This document shows, in pieces, positions 1 to 9,122 of a DNA stretch of 64,000 nucleotides. The DNA comes from Chitinophagaceae bacterium. Lineage in GTDB: Bacteria > Bacteroidota > Bacteroidia > Chitinophagales > Chitinophagaceae. The position numbers and the translations under genes are program-made. Position 1 is the stretch's first letter. Every line of letters begins with the position of its first letter. Under the pieces are notes generated by a model. The model searched no databases and was not told where the DNA came from. It saw only the letters and a list, made by a program, of their open reading frames with translations. Location: contig JAGFIS010000017.1 of the NCBI GenBank assembly GCA_024103425.1, positions 62,001-126,000 of the forward strand, written 5' to 3'.

Positions 1-242
1 TTTCCCTTCACATTATATACCTTGGCATTCGCAGGAGCGGATACACCTACCCCGACTTTTTCAATCTTTGATCCGTTGATTACTATCGTGCCATTCTCGA
101 TAACGGTTCCGTTACCAACGTGGATAGTAGCGTTAGTCAGCGCTATTACCCCTTTGTTTTCAGGAGCCGGATAAATGTCCGGTTGGGCGAAGACCGTACT
201 TCCCGAAAACAGCACCGTGAGAATTAAAAATATATGTTTCAT
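1..242 (-). CDS. Amidohydrolase family protein, N-terminal part (cut by left window edge)
   Basis: The frame starts at an ATG at 242 and runs off the left edge, giving about 80 residues. It opens with a Sec signal peptide ending in VFAQ, so the product is exported. After it comes the start of an amidohydrolase beta-sandwich (ALTNATIHVGNGTVIENG, then IVINGSKIEKVG), the region that precedes the metal-binding barrel in this superfamily. The metal ligands lie outside the window, so activity cannot be judged. It sits 21 bases downstream of a second amidohydrolase gene on the same strand and is probably co-transcribed with it. Such pairs in Bacteroidota are usually annotated as secreted imidazolonepropionase-like or dipeptidase-like hydrolases; the substrate is unknown. 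Confidence 0.85.
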   Translation of the reverse strand, partial: MKHIFLILTVLFSGSTVFAQPDIYPAPENKGVIALTNATIHVGNGTVIENGTIVINGSKIEKVGVGVSAPANAKVYNVKG

Positions 243-263
243 CTTTTATGATTTTTAGTTTGG

Positions 264-3200
264 TTATGGTTGCATGTATTGATCAATATAATCGTCTCCA
301 ACTCCGAGGTAGCTGAACGGCGGAGTAAAACCACCGGAGGCACCCATTCCGGCACCACCACGGGCTCCACTGCTATTTACCTTCTGAATAAGCCGGTTCT
401 TTTCGTCGTGCATTTTAGCCCTCATATCAAGGTCTTTTTCACGATCGAAGTAGATAATACCGTCAACCATTGTTTTTTGTGCTACTGCATAAATGCTGAG
501 AGGATTATTGTTCCACAGTACCAGGTCGGCATCTTTTCCAACTTTGATGCTTCCCACTTTATTCTGAACGTGAAGCATCGTTGCCGGGTTGATGGTCACC
601 ATCTTAAGTGCTTCCTCCTCACTCAAACCGTATTTAATGCTTTTCGCCGCTTCCTGATTCAATCTTCTGGCCATTTCCGCATCGTCAGAGTTGATGGCCG
701 TATTGATACCCATACGTGTCATAATTGCCGCATTTTGAGGGATAGCATCAACAACTTCCATCTTATAAACCCACCAGTCGCTGAATGTGGATGCATTGAC
801 TCCGTGTTTTTTCATCTTGTCGGCTACCTTGTATCCTTCGAGAATGTGAGTGAACGTGTTATAACGGAATCCGAATTTTTCTGCTACTCTCATAGCTGCT
901 GTTATCTCGCTCTGGACGTAAGAGTGTGAAGTGATAAATCTCTTGGAGTTTAGAATCTCTACAAGCGCATCCAATTCAAGGTCTCTTCTCACGGGGAGCA
1001 TGGTGCTGCCTTTCGGACGATTGTTCCATGCCTTAAGCTGGTTTTCATAATCCTTTGCTCTGGTAAACGCATCCATCAGTACTTCTTCAACACCCATACG
1101 TGTATTCGGGAAACGGTTGTTGTTTTGCGAAGTGGTTCTCTTAACATTTTCACCCAAAGCAAATTTGATGAACGGATCGGCCCCGGCAAACTTCAGGTCT
1201 GTATCGTTAACACCCCAACGCAATTTGATTAGTTGCGCTTGTCCGCCGATCGTGTTAGCACTACCGTGCAGAATTTGTGAAGTAGTTACACCACCGCTGA
1301 GTTGACGATAGATATTGATGTCTTCGGGGTTCAGGTTGTCGCCGATACGCACTTCAGAAGTAACCGACTGTCCGCCTTCGTTGATGGATTGTACAGCTAT
1401 GTGTGAGTGTTCGTCGATGATTCCCGGTGTCAGGTGCATGCCTGTAGCATCTATCTCCGTTGCGCCTGCACTCTTCAGGTTTTTACCGATAGCAGCGATC
1501 TTTCCATTTTTAACAAGTACATCCGTATTCCGTAGGACACCTTCTTTTTCTGAAGTCCACACCGTTGCATTCTTAAACAAAACGTCTTTTTGCTCCGGTT
1601 TTGAAGTCCAACCATACGCACCAAACGGATAATTAACTACAGAAGTAATATCATTTTTCTTCTCTTTGGCCGGAGTAGCTTTTTCTGCAGTTTTGTTAGT
1701 AAGTGTTGCTACCCATGTTAAGCCGTAACCGGAAGTATCAACCCCGGTCCCCGTCCACACACTGCCTGTGCTCTTTCCGGTTAAACGGATAGTAGCTCCG
1801 GTCGGTGCAGCTCCGCCTCTGGCTGCCGCAATGTTACCCTGTCCTCTTCTTTGTTGCTTAACGGGACTGAATGAAATTTGAACCAAACTTCCGTTATTGG
1901 AGTATTTAGCTGTCAGCGTATCATTCGCAATTACGTCTGCAGAAGAACCGGACTTTACATTAAGAGTGTAGTTAGCTTTTTTGCCGTCTTTGTCTGTGAT
2001 GACAAGAGCAAAGGTTCCTGTGACTATCTTCCATGACTCAGGGTGCATGTCGTAGTTAGTACCCTGGATCCAGTTTTGCAGAATAATGCTTCCTTCCTCA
2101 AATACCGGTTTATTGGTGATGATGAAGTTGGCGAGTTTTCCAGCCTCAAGGCTTCCTATCATGTCAAATGCATTGATCGTTTGAGCAGGAGTTTTAGTCA
2201 GTGCATTGAGGGCAGCTTTTTCAGAAAGGCCGGATTCGATCGATTTCCTAAGGTTGGTGAAGAAAGTCTTTGCATCTCTAAGCCCGTCAGCAGTGAGACA
2301 GAATGAAATATTTTCTTTTTCAAATGCGGCAGGGTTTCCGGGGGCCATCTCCCAGTGCATCAAGGTAGAAAGTGTTACGTTTCTGGCATCTGTGGGGTCA
2401 TCCACCTTTGGAGCAGCAGGAAAGTTGAGCGGAAGAATAAATGTTGTATTCGTTCCTGCCATTTCTTTAATACGTTGATATTCGTTTCCACCGCCTTTGA
2501 GGATATATTTCTTACCGAATTCTTCAGCGATACGCGAAGCCCTGAGGTCGTTCCACTTATCGTTAGCCTCAAAAATCTGTGGTAATTGCTGAAGATCGTT
2601 CCAGGCTTCAAGGCTGAGGTTCTTGCCTTCTCCGGGTTTATCTTCTGGCAGGCTGGCATACCATTGAGCGTCAAGGTAAGTCTGACGCAATAATGCAATC
2701 ATACCCATCAGCGAGGAAGGGTAGGACTGTCCCGATGTTCCTCTGTTGAATGAATAATGAGCCGAAGCCTTTTCTTTTAGCATGGCGAAGTTTGCAGTGC
2801 TGTTAGCCAGAGTTACCAATGTACCGCTTCCGCGGGCAATACCATCCCTCTGGTGGGTCAGAACAGTTCCGAAACCTGCGTTGCGCCAAACATCTGCATC
2901 TTTGTCGCTGACGGTGAAAAGGGTAGAAGCATTGACTTCCGGCTTCAATGCCTGGTTCCACGAAAAGGCTCCTTTATTGTTTGTTTCGAGTTGTGCCTGC
3001 TGAAAAGGATTAAATCCTGCGCCGGCAGGTCTTTGTGGAGTCGGAACTCCGTAAGTACTGTACAGGTCGATGAATGAGGGGTAAATGAATTTTCCTGCGC
3101 AGTCTATTACTATTGCATTTTTGGGAATGACGACGTTGGTACCCACTCCCAGAATTTTATTCTTCTGAATCAACAGCGTTCCGTTATTGATTGTATTTTC

Positions 3201-3356
3201 GGCATCCTGCACGATAGTGGCATTTGTAAATGCGTATATCGTAGAACGTTCGTCAGCTATACCGTTTACCGCGGATGTAGCCTGACTGAATACATAAGAA
3301 ACCGGAAATGAGAAAAATAAAATGAATGATAAAAAGTGTTTTGTTTTTCTTCTCAT
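264..3356 (-). CDS. Large secreted two-module amidohydrolase (1030 aa)
   Basis: The protein has a Sec signal peptide (ends SYVFSQ) and two successive amidohydrolase modules. The C-terminal module, about residues 590-1010, keeps the catalytic pattern: DEHSH near residue 650, SHSYVQ near 810, FTHILEG near 837 and NSDDAEM near 892. The N-terminal module, about residues 40-470, has the same fold markers (ALTNATIVQ-like start, TPAQTINAFDMIGSLEAGKLANFII) but at the first metal site reads SFIDLYSTYG, without the HxH pair. It is therefore probably a non-catalytic copy. The gene is followed by another amidohydrolase gene 21 bases downstream, which suggests a tandem hydrolase operon acting in the periplasm or at the cell surface. 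Substrate unknown; the family assignment is firm. Confidence 0.9.
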   Translation of the reverse strand: MRRKTKHFLSFILFFSFPVSYVFSQATSAVNGIADERSTIYAFTNATIVQDAENTINNGTLLIQKNKILGVGTNVVIPKNAIVIDCAGKFIYPSFIDLYSTYGVPTPQRPAGAGFNPFQQAQLETNNKGAFSWNQALKPEVNASTLFTVSDKDADVWRNAGFGTVLTHQRDGIARGSGTLVTLANSTANFAMLKEKASAHYSFNRGTSGQSYPSSLMGMIALLRQTYLDAQWYASLPEDKPGEGKNLSLEAWNDLQQLPQIFEANDKWNDLRASRIAEEFGKKYILKGGGNEYQRIKEMAGTNTTFILPLNFPAAPKVDDPTDARNVTLSTLMHWEMAPGNPAAFEKENISFCLTADGLRDAKTFFTNLRKSIESGLSEKAALNALTKTPAQTINAFDMIGSLEAGKLANFIITNKPVFEEGSIILQNWIQGTNYDMHPESWKIVTGTFALVITDKDGKKANYTLNVKSGSSADVIANDTLTAKYSNNGSLVQISFSPVKQQRRGQGNIAAARGGAAPTGATIRLTGKSTGSVWTGTGVDTSGYGLTWVATLTNKTAEKATPAKEKKNDITSVVNYPFGAYGWTSKPEQKDVLFKNATVWTSEKEGVLRNTDVLVKNGKIAAIGKNLKSAGATEIDATGMHLTPGIIDEHSHIAVQSINEGGQSVTSEVRIGDNLNPEDINIYRQLSGGVTTSQILHGSANTIGGQAQLIKLRWGVNDTDLKFAGADPFIKFALGENVKRTTSQNNNRFPNTRMGVEEVLMDAFTRAKDYENQLKAWNNRPKGSTMLPVRRDLELDALVEILNSKRFITSHSYVQSEITAAMRVAEKFGFRYNTFTHILEGYKVADKMKKHGVNASTFSDWWVYKMEVVDAIPQNAAIMTRMGINTAINSDDAEMARRLNQEAAKSIKYGLSEEEALKMVTINPATMLHVQNKVGSIKVGKDADLVLWNNNPLSIYAVAQKTMVDGIIYFDREKDLDMRAKMHDEKNRLIQKVNSSGARGGAGMGASGGFTPPFSYLGVGDDYIDQYMQP

Positions 3357-3430
3357 GACGTTAAATTATTTGGGGGTTGAAGATAAAGATTACTTTATCA
3401 TTACCTTAGAATTTTTATAAACATACATAT

Positions 3431-4099
3431 ATGAATATTGAGAAATACATTGAGCATACAGTTCTGAAACAAACGACTACGCTTGCTGATGTTGAGCGTA
3501 TTTGCAATGAGGCTAGACAACACGGATTTGTATCAGTTTGCATTCCGCCTTTATACGTGAAGAAAGCAAAAGAGTTTCTTGAAGGCTCAGGTGTAAACAC
3601 TTGTACTGTTATTGGTTTTCCGTTTGGTTACAGTGCTATTGAAGCGAAAGTAGCCGAGATTGTACTGGCAATGGTGGATGGTGCCGATGAATTGGATATG
3701 GTAGTTAACATTTCAGCAATTAAAAATGGCGATTGGACATTTCTGGCTAATGAAATTAATACCGTAATGCCTTTGGTGAAGAATAAGGGCAAGATTATAA
3801 AGCTGATTATCGAAAGTGGAGTATTGACAGACGATGAAATCATCAAATGCTGCGATATCTACGGAGCTGCAGGAGTTGATTACATGAAAACATCCACCGG
3901 TTTTGGAGAGAAGGGAGCCAGCATTCACGCAGTGCAGTTGATGCGTAATCATCTGGCTGATGCCATTAAGATTAAAGCTGCCGGAGGGATACGTTCGTTC
4001 AGCTTTGCGAAAGAACTAATCAATGCGGGAGCAGACAGAATCGGTTGCAGCTCCAGTCTGAAGATTGTGGAAGAAAGTAAGGAGTTTTTTGCGAAATAG
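3431..4099 (+). CDS. deoC: Deoxyribose-phosphate aldolase
   Basis: A 222-residue class I aldolase that cleaves 2-deoxy-D-ribose 5-phosphate to acetaldehyde and glyceraldehyde 3-phosphate in deoxynucleoside catabolism (cytosolic). Length is normal for bacterial DeoC. The Schiff-base lysine lies in DYMKTSTGF near residue 154, and the phosphate-binding region is KAAGGIRSF near 188. The start follows a short AT-rich leader. It is divergent from the amidohydrolase gene at 3356 across about 74 bases. No deoA, deoB or deoD is next to it, so it is not part of a classical deo operon here. Confidence 0.96.
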   Translation: MNIEKYIEHTVLKQTTTLADVERICNEARQHGFVSVCIPPLYVKKAKEFLEGSGVNTCTVIGFPFGYSAIEAKVAEIVLAMVDGADELDMVVNISAIKNGDWTFLANEINTVMPLVKNKGKIIKLIIESGVLTDDEIIKCCDIYGAAGVDYMKTSTGFGEKGASIHAVQLMRNHLADAIKIKAAGGIRSFSFAKELINAGADRIGCSSSLKIVEESKEFFAK

Positions 4100-4107
4100 T
4101 ACCTTTG
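4100..4107 (+). promoter_or_regulatory. Candidate -7 promoter element (TACCTTTG) for the SPOR-domain gene
   Basis: An exact match to the Bacteroidota -7 consensus TAnnTTTG, placed one base after the deoC stop and about 38 bases before the ATG at 4146. No good TTTG -33 box is visible because that region is deoC coding sequence. A 6-bp inverted repeat (TGCAAC, 6-base loop, GTTGCA at 4109-4126) follows in the predicted leader. Confidence 0.4.
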
Positions 4108-4145
4108 ATGCAACTTTTGGGTTGCAAATCCATACTTTTAGAAAT

Positions 4146-4619
4146 ATGAAAAGGATTATTTTTTTGCTTGTAATTTGTTTCGGTGTAAAGGGAGTTAACG
4201 CCCAGGTAGCGGACACCCTTTCTAACGGGATTATCGTGTACAATGATTACCGTATGCCGATGCTGAAGGCAAAAGAGGCAGAAGTGAATACTGCAGCGCT
4301 TAAACTTAAAGCCAGATACGTCAGAGGTTACAGACTTATGATTTTAAATACAAACGATAAAAACTACGCTTTCAAGGTAAGGGCTGAATTATTACAACGC
4401 TTTCCCAACCAGAAACCTTACATGTGGTTTGCAAATCCATACATCAGGCTGAAATTCGGAGACTTCCGTACTAAAGAAGAAGCGGAAAAATATCAGACTC
4501 AGATTTCACGAATTCTCGGGGGGGCTAAAATCTATTTACTTCAAGAGACGATAGAAGTGAATCCCGGTAAAGATTTTGACCCCGAAAGTATGAGAGGCGA
4601 AATTTTGAATCCGCGTTAA
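4146..4619 (+). CDS. Secreted SPOR-domain protein
   Basis: I place the start at the ATG at 4146 because the residues from there (MKRIIFLLVICFGVKGVNAQ) form a clean Sec signal peptide; the longer frame from 4065 overlaps deoC and would bury it. The mature part, about 137 residues, contains a SPOR-like repeat: RGYRLMILNT, ALKVRAELLQRFP-type helix, then YIRLKFGDFRTKEEAEKYQTQI. SPOR domains bind peptidoglycan strands stripped of stem peptides, mostly at the division site, so a periplasmic septal or envelope role is likely. The protein is short and has no second domain. Bacteroidota encode many of these and their individual roles are mostly unknown. Confidence 0.85.
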   Translation: MKRIIFLLVICFGVKGVNAQVADTLSNGIIVYNDYRMPMLKAKEAEVNTAALKLKARYVRGYRLMILNTNDKNYAFKVRAELLQRFPNQKPYMWFANPYIRLKFGDFRTKEEAEKYQTQISRILGGAKIYLLQETIEVNPGKDFDPESMRGEILNPR

Positions 4620-4711
4620 TACTCAAAAACTAGTACTAATTTTTCTCAGTTCACAGCATTTTTCCGTTTAATATTTTTTGAAGTAATGATAACGGTCATT
4701 TCTAAGAGTTA

Positions 4712-4719
4712 TACTTTTG
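4712..4719 (+). promoter_or_regulatory. Candidate -7 promoter element (TACTTTTG) almost abutting the M20 gene start
   Basis: Exact TAnnTTTG. The first possible ATG (4724) begins only 4 bases after the element and a second in-frame ATG lies at 4730. If the element is used, transcription would start at or inside the start codon, so the mRNA would be leaderless or start translation at 4730. No TTTG lies 17-21 bases upstream. Confidence 0.4.
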
Positions 4720-4723
4720 CGTC

Positions 4724-5914
4724 ATGCTAATGCAGAAAATAAAAGACCTTGCCCGGCAGTATAAGGATGATGTGATTGCCATGCGCCGGCATCTGCACGC
4801 TCATCCCGAGCTGAGTTATCAGGAGTACGAAACTTCCAAATTTGTTCAGAACAAGCTCAAGGAATACGGAATTCCTTTTAAGGTAATGGCCGAGACAGGT
4901 GTGGTAGGTATTATAGAAGGTAAAAGCCCGGGCAGTTATACCGTAGCGCTGCGCGCCGATATGGATGCCCTGCCGATTCAGGAAGAGAACGAGGTAGAAT
5001 ATGCCTCCCAAAACACCGGAGTTATGCATGCCTGCGGACATGATGTGCATACTTCGGTATTGTTGGGTGCGGCACGCATCTTAATGCAATTGAAAAATGA
5101 ATTTGACGGAACGGTTAAACTGATTTTCCAACCCGGAGAAGAAAAAAACCCCGGAGGTGCCAGCCTGATGATCAAAGCAGGTGCATTAAAAGACCCTGTT
5201 CCTAATGCCATATTCGGATTGCACGTTCACCCGACTCTGGATGTTGGCACCTACAGTTTCAGAGGTGGTGAGGCAATGGCCAGTGCAGATGAGATTTACA
5301 TCACTGTAAAAGGAAAAGGCGGGCACGCTGCAGCTCCTCATCTGACGGTTGATACAATTTATGCAGCTTCGCAGATAGTTGTTTCATTACAACAGGTAAT
5401 TAGCAGGAGAAACGATCCCTTGAATCATTCTGTTTTGTCAATAACATCTGTTCAGGGTGGCTTTACGACGAATGTAATCCCTTCAGAAGTAAAAATGATG
5501 GGTACTTTCAGAGCGATGAACGAAGAGTGGAGATTCAGGGCACACGACTTGATCAGGAACGTATGTGAGGGTGTATCAAAGTCCACCGGGGCCGAAATCA
5601 ATGTCCACATAGACGTTGGATATCCCTTTCTGGTAAATCACCCCGAATTGACAGCAGATGCCAGGAAACTGGCGGAAGCATTTGCCGGTGAGGAAAATGT
5701 GTCTGAAACAGAGTTGCGAATGGGTGCAGAAGATTTTGCGTATTACTCGCAGGAGATTCCTGCTTGTTTTTATCGTTTAGGAACACGAAATGCAGAGTTA
5801 GGCACAAGAATCGGACATACACCGACCTTTAATGTTGATGAAGATGCCATAATGTATGGTATGGGCATGATGGCATGGTTGGGTGCAGCATGCAGATCTG
5901 AGGTTAAAAAATGA
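4724..5914 (+). CDS. M20 family amidohydrolase (N-acyl-amino-acid or hippurate hydrolase type)
   Basis: A 396-residue cytosolic metal-dependent amidohydrolase of the M20D group (IAA-amino acid / hippurate / N-acetyl-diaminopimelate deacetylase relatives). Visible motifs are RADMDALPI near residue 84, HACGHDVHTS near 105 (metal ligands), FQPGEEKNPGGA near 138 (catalytic Glu), GLHVHP near 165, and MGAEDFAYY near 333. It has no signal peptide. The exact acyl-amino-acid substrate cannot be read from sequence. The start could be 4724 or 4730 (both ATG); the upstream promoter-like element favours a very short leader. It ends 66 bases before the malic enzyme gene, which may or may not share a transcript. 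Confidence 0.92.
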   Translation: MLMQKIKDLARQYKDDVIAMRRHLHAHPELSYQEYETSKFVQNKLKEYGIPFKVMAETGVVGIIEGKSPGSYTVALRADMDALPIQEENEVEYASQNTGVMHACGHDVHTSVLLGAARILMQLKNEFDGTVKLIFQPGEEKNPGGASLMIKAGALKDPVPNAIFGLHVHPTLDVGTYSFRGGEAMASADEIYITVKGKGGHAAAPHLTVDTIYAASQIVVSLQQVISRRNDPLNHSVLSITSVQGGFTTNVIPSEVKMMGTFRAMNEEWRFRAHDLIRNVCEGVSKSTGAEINVHIDVGYPFLVNHPELTADARKLAEAFAGEENVSETELRMGAEDFAYYSQEIPACFYRLGTRNAELGTRIGHTPTFNVDEDAIMYGMGMMAWLGAACRSEVKK

Positions 5915-5980
5915 TTCAGCTATCTTTACAATCTCTAAAAAAGAAGAACGAACAAAAATTATAATCCACTATTTAATTCT

Positions 5981-8320
5981 ATGTCAAAAGTCATTCGAAA
6001 AGAAACCGCTTTAGATTATCATGCGCACGGAAGGCCGGGCAAGATTCAGGTGGTTCCCACAAAACCTGCTAAAACGCAGAGAGACCTTTCATTGGCGTAT
6101 TCTCCTGGAGTCGCAATTCCCTGTATGGAGATTAAGGAAAATCCCGAAACAGCATATCAGTATACTGCCAAAGGCAATTTGGTTGCTGTAATTACTAATG
6201 GTACCGCGGTATTAGGGCTCGGGAATATTGGACCTGTTGCCGGGAAACCGGTAATGGAGGGGAAAGGAGTGCTGTTTAAAACCTTTGCGGATATAGATGT
6301 TTTCGATATTGAAATTAATGAGACAGACCCCGTGAAGTTTGTTGATATTGTAGTATCTCTTGAACCGACTTTTGGTGGTATTAATCTGGAAGATATTAAG
6401 GCACCTGAGTGCTTTTATATAGAACAGGAACTGAAGAAGCGTTTGAAGATTCCGGTAATGCACGACGATCAGCACGGCACGGCAATCATCAGCGCTGCTG
6501 CTCTCATCAATGCGCTGGATATTCAGAAAAAGAAAATCGAGAAAGTCAAATTTGTAGTGAGTGGTGCAGGTGCAGCGGCAATGGCTTGTATTCAACTGTA
6601 TGTGGCAGTAGGTGCAAAGCCTGAAAATTTCTTTGTTTTTGACCGCAAAGGAATTCTTCACCGAAACAGGCAAGGACTCGATGAAATCAAGAAAAAATTT
6701 GCAACTACAAAGGATGAAACACTTACGCTTGAAAAAGCTATGAAAGGCGCCGATGTGTTCATCGGACTTAGTGTAGGCAATGTTGTGAGTCCTGCCATGG
6801 TAAAGAGTATGGCAAAAAATCCGGTGATCTTTGCGATGGCAAACCCTGATCCTGAGATTTCCTATGAAGATGCGGTTAAAGCCAGAAAAGACCTGATTAT
6901 GGCCACAGGCCGCAGCGACTATCCCAACCAGGTGAATAATGTTTTGGGATTTCCATACATCTTCAGAGGAGCGCTGGATGTCAGAGCCACTCAAATCAAT
7001 GAAGAGATGAAACTGGCCGCCGTAAGAGCTTTGGCTGAATTGGCCAAGTCTCCGGTTCCGGATATTGTGATGATGGCTTACAATGAGAAGGATATGGTTT
7101 ACGGACCAAACTATATTATCCCCAAGCCTATGGATGATCGTTTGCTGATGACCGTGGCACCCGCAGTTGCAAAAGCGGCTATGGCAAGCGGAGTAGCGCG
7201 CAAGAAGATTACAGATTGGGAGCAGTATGAAACAGAACTGAGGCAGCGCCTGGGAATAGAAAACAGATTACTGAGAATGGCGGGCTCAAGAGCGCGTCAG
7301 GATCCAAAAACAATTGTGTTCGCCGAAGCAGAAAACAGTAAGATTTTGAGAACGGCACAGTTAGTAGCGGAAGAAGGAATTGCTTACCCGATTTTGCTCG
7401 GAGATGAAGAAAATATCCGTCAGATTGCAGAGGCTACCAGGGTAGACCTGACAAATCTCAAAATCATTGATCCCAAGAGCGAGGCAATGGCCGCAAAAAG
7501 GAAAGAGTACGGCGATCTGTTCTTCCAGAAACGGCATCGCAAAGGGTTTAACCTGTATGAATCTTCAAGGGTGATGAAAGACAGAAACTACTTCGGCTGT
7601 ATGATGGTTGAAGCAGGTGATGCAGATGCAATGCTTTCGGGCCTGTCGCGTAATTATCCGGATACCATTCGTCCGGCTCTGCAGACTGTTGGTCTGGAAC
7701 CCGGCGTAAAGAGAGTAGCAGGTATGTACGTTATTATGAGCAAGAGAGGTCCGCTTTTTCTTGCTGATACCACTGTAAACTTCAACCCGACTGCAGAGGA
7801 ACTGGCAGGTATTGCCCTAATGGTGGCAAGAGAAGTCCGTAACTTCGGGATTACCCCTGTAGTAGCAATGCTGAGTTACAGCAACTTCGGCAGCAGCGAT
7901 TCTCCGGAAGCGAAGCTGGTTGCCAAAGCGACACAAATCGTGAAAGAAAGCGATCCTAAGCTCATTGTTGATGGAGAGATTCAGGCAAACGTAGCATTCA
8001 ATAAAAAGATTTTAAAAGATAACTATCCGTTCAGTTCACTGGTTGATAACGATGTGAATGTGTTGATCTTCCCCAACCTCGCTTCGGGGAATATTGCTTA
8101 TAAACTCTTACAAGAGGTAGGCGGTACAGAAGCTGTCGGACCGATTTTGCTCGGGCTTAAAAAGCCGGTGCATGTATTGCAGTTAGGCAGCCCCGTGCGG
8201 AGCATTTATAACATGGTAGCGATATCAGTTTTGGATGCCCAGAATAAGTCAAAAAAGAATGCTCCGGCTCCAAAAGTTGAAAAGAAAAGTCGCTGGAGAA
8301 AAAGTAAAACAGAAGAATAG
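5981..8320 (+). CDS. maeB: NADP-dependent malic enzyme with phosphotransacetylase-like C-terminal domain
   Basis: A 779-residue MaeB-type protein that decarboxylates malate to pyruvate with NADP, linking the TCA cycle to NADPH and pyruvate supply. The N-terminal half, about residues 1-425, is the malic domain: [12 protein letters not shown] near residue 37, a metal and substrate region with HDDQHGTA near 163, and the dinucleotide-binding motif VVSGAGAAA near 192. The C-terminal half, about 435-760, matches the phosphotransacetylase fold ([43 protein letters not shown]), which in MaeB proteins is mostly regulatory, reported to bind acetyl-CoA. The length is typical. A lysine-rich tail closes the protein. 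Confidence 0.95.
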   Translation: MSKVIRKETALDYHAHGRPGKIQVVPTKPAKTQRDLSLAYSPGVAIPCMEIKENPETAYQYTAKGNLVAVITNGTAVLGLGNIGPVAGKPVMEGKGVLFKTFADIDVFDIEINETDPVKFVDIVVSLEPTFGGINLEDIKAPECFYIEQELKKRLKIPVMHDDQHGTAIISAAALINALDIQKKKIEKVKFVVSGAGAAAMACIQLYVAVGAKPENFFVFDRKGILHRNRQGLDEIKKKFATTKDETLTLEKAMKGADVFIGLSVGNVVSPAMVKSMAKNPVIFAMANPDPEISYEDAVKARKDLIMATGRSDYPNQVNNVLGFPYIFRGALDVRATQINEEMKLAAVRALAELAKSPVPDIVMMAYNEKDMVYGPNYIIPKPMDDRLLMTVAPAVAKAAMASGVARKKITDWEQYETELRQRLGIENRLLRMAGSRARQDPKTIVFAEAENSKILRTAQLVAEEGIAYPILLGDEENIRQIAEATRVDLTNLKIIDPKSEAMAAKRKEYGDLFFQKRHRKGFNLYESSRVMKDRNYFGCMMVEAGDADAMLSGLSRNYPDTIRPALQTVGLEPGVKRVAGMYVIMSKRGPLFLADTTVNFNPTAEELAGIALMVAREVRNFGITPVVAMLSYSNFGSSDSPEAKLVAKATQIVKESDPKLIVDGEIQANVAFNKKILKDNYPFSSLVDNDVNVLIFPNLASGNIAYKLLQEVGGTEAVGPILLGLKKPVHVLQLGSPVRSIYNMVAISVLDAQNKSKKNAPAPKVEKKSRWRKSKTEE

Positions 8321-8346
8321 CCGATTTTTTTCGTTGTAATAGTGTT

Positions 8347-9084
8347 ATGAAACTATTTTCCTCTTTCGGACAATACCTTTTGATGCTGCGCGGCACTATA
8401 AGAAAGCCCGAGAATTCAAAGATGTACTGGAAGGAGTTCATGCATCAGTCTGTAGAAATTGGCTACGGTTCATTAGGCATTGTAGTAATCATCTCCATTT
8501 TTATGGGTGCTGTAAGCGCAGTTCAGACAGCTTATCAGTTGGTTAGTCCGCTGATACCAAAGGAAACGATTGCCCTGATCGTCAGAGATACTGTGATTCT
8601 GGAATTCGCACCCACACTGATATGTATTGTGTTGGCAGGGGTTGTTGGAAGTAAGATTGCAAGCGAACTCGGTAACATGCGTGTCAGTGAGCAGATAGAC
8701 GCACTGGAGATTATGGGTATTAACACAAAATCTTATCTGGTTGCTCCAAAAGTTCTGGGGGCACTCCTGACCATTCCGCTCCTTGTGATCATCTCCATGG
8801 TATTAGGCATCTACGGGGGCAGACTTGCAAGTTCGTTAGGCGAATTAGTGGCTGCTGATGCATTTGACAGGGGCTTACAGAGTGGATTTGTGATAAAGAA
8901 TGTATATATCGGATTGGCCAAAGCATACACCTTTGCGTTCATCATTAGTAGCGTTTCCTCTTATTTCGGATATTATGTGAGAGGAGGTGCTCTGGAGATA
9001 GGAAGAGCAAGTACTGCCGCCGTTATTACCAGTTGTGTTATGATTCTGATTGCAGACTATGCAATCGCATACCTGTTTTTGTAA
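8347..9084 (+). CDS. mlaE: MlaE-type ABC transporter permease
   Basis: A 245-residue inner-membrane permease of the MlaE/YrbE family, with about five hydrophobic segments and the family-typical region ELGNMRVSEQIDALEIMGIN near residues 107-126 that couples to the ATPase. These permeases move phospholipids between inner and outer membrane together with an MlaF ATPase and an MCE (MlaD) protein. The matching ATPase gene follows after 38 bases, but no MCE gene is adjacent; in Bacteroidota it is often encoded nearby or elsewhere. It starts 26 bases after maeB, so read-through from maeB is possible. Confidence 0.93.
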   Translation: MKLFSSFGQYLLMLRGTIRKPENSKMYWKEFMHQSVEIGYGSLGIVVIISIFMGAVSAVQTAYQLVSPLIPKETIALIVRDTVILEFAPTLICIVLAGVVGSKIASELGNMRVSEQIDALEIMGINTKSYLVAPKVLGALLTIPLLVIISMVLGIYGGRLASSLGELVAADAFDRGLQSGFVIKNVYIGLAKAYTFAFIISSVSSYFGYYVRGGALEIGRASTAAVITSCVMILIADYAIAYLFL

Positions 9085-9122
9085 AAGTATTTTTTTGGCT
9101 AAAGCAACTTCAGGCTTTTGTT

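Noticed and set aside
270..929. Plus-strand frame of 219 codons opposite the large amidohydrolase
   Set aside because: Shadow of the conserved amidohydrolase frame, with no domain of its own.
6212..6994. Minus-strand frame of 260 codons inside maeB
   Set aside because: Fully overlaps the strongly conserved malic enzyme frame; His/Cys/Phe-rich translation is typical of an antisense shadow.
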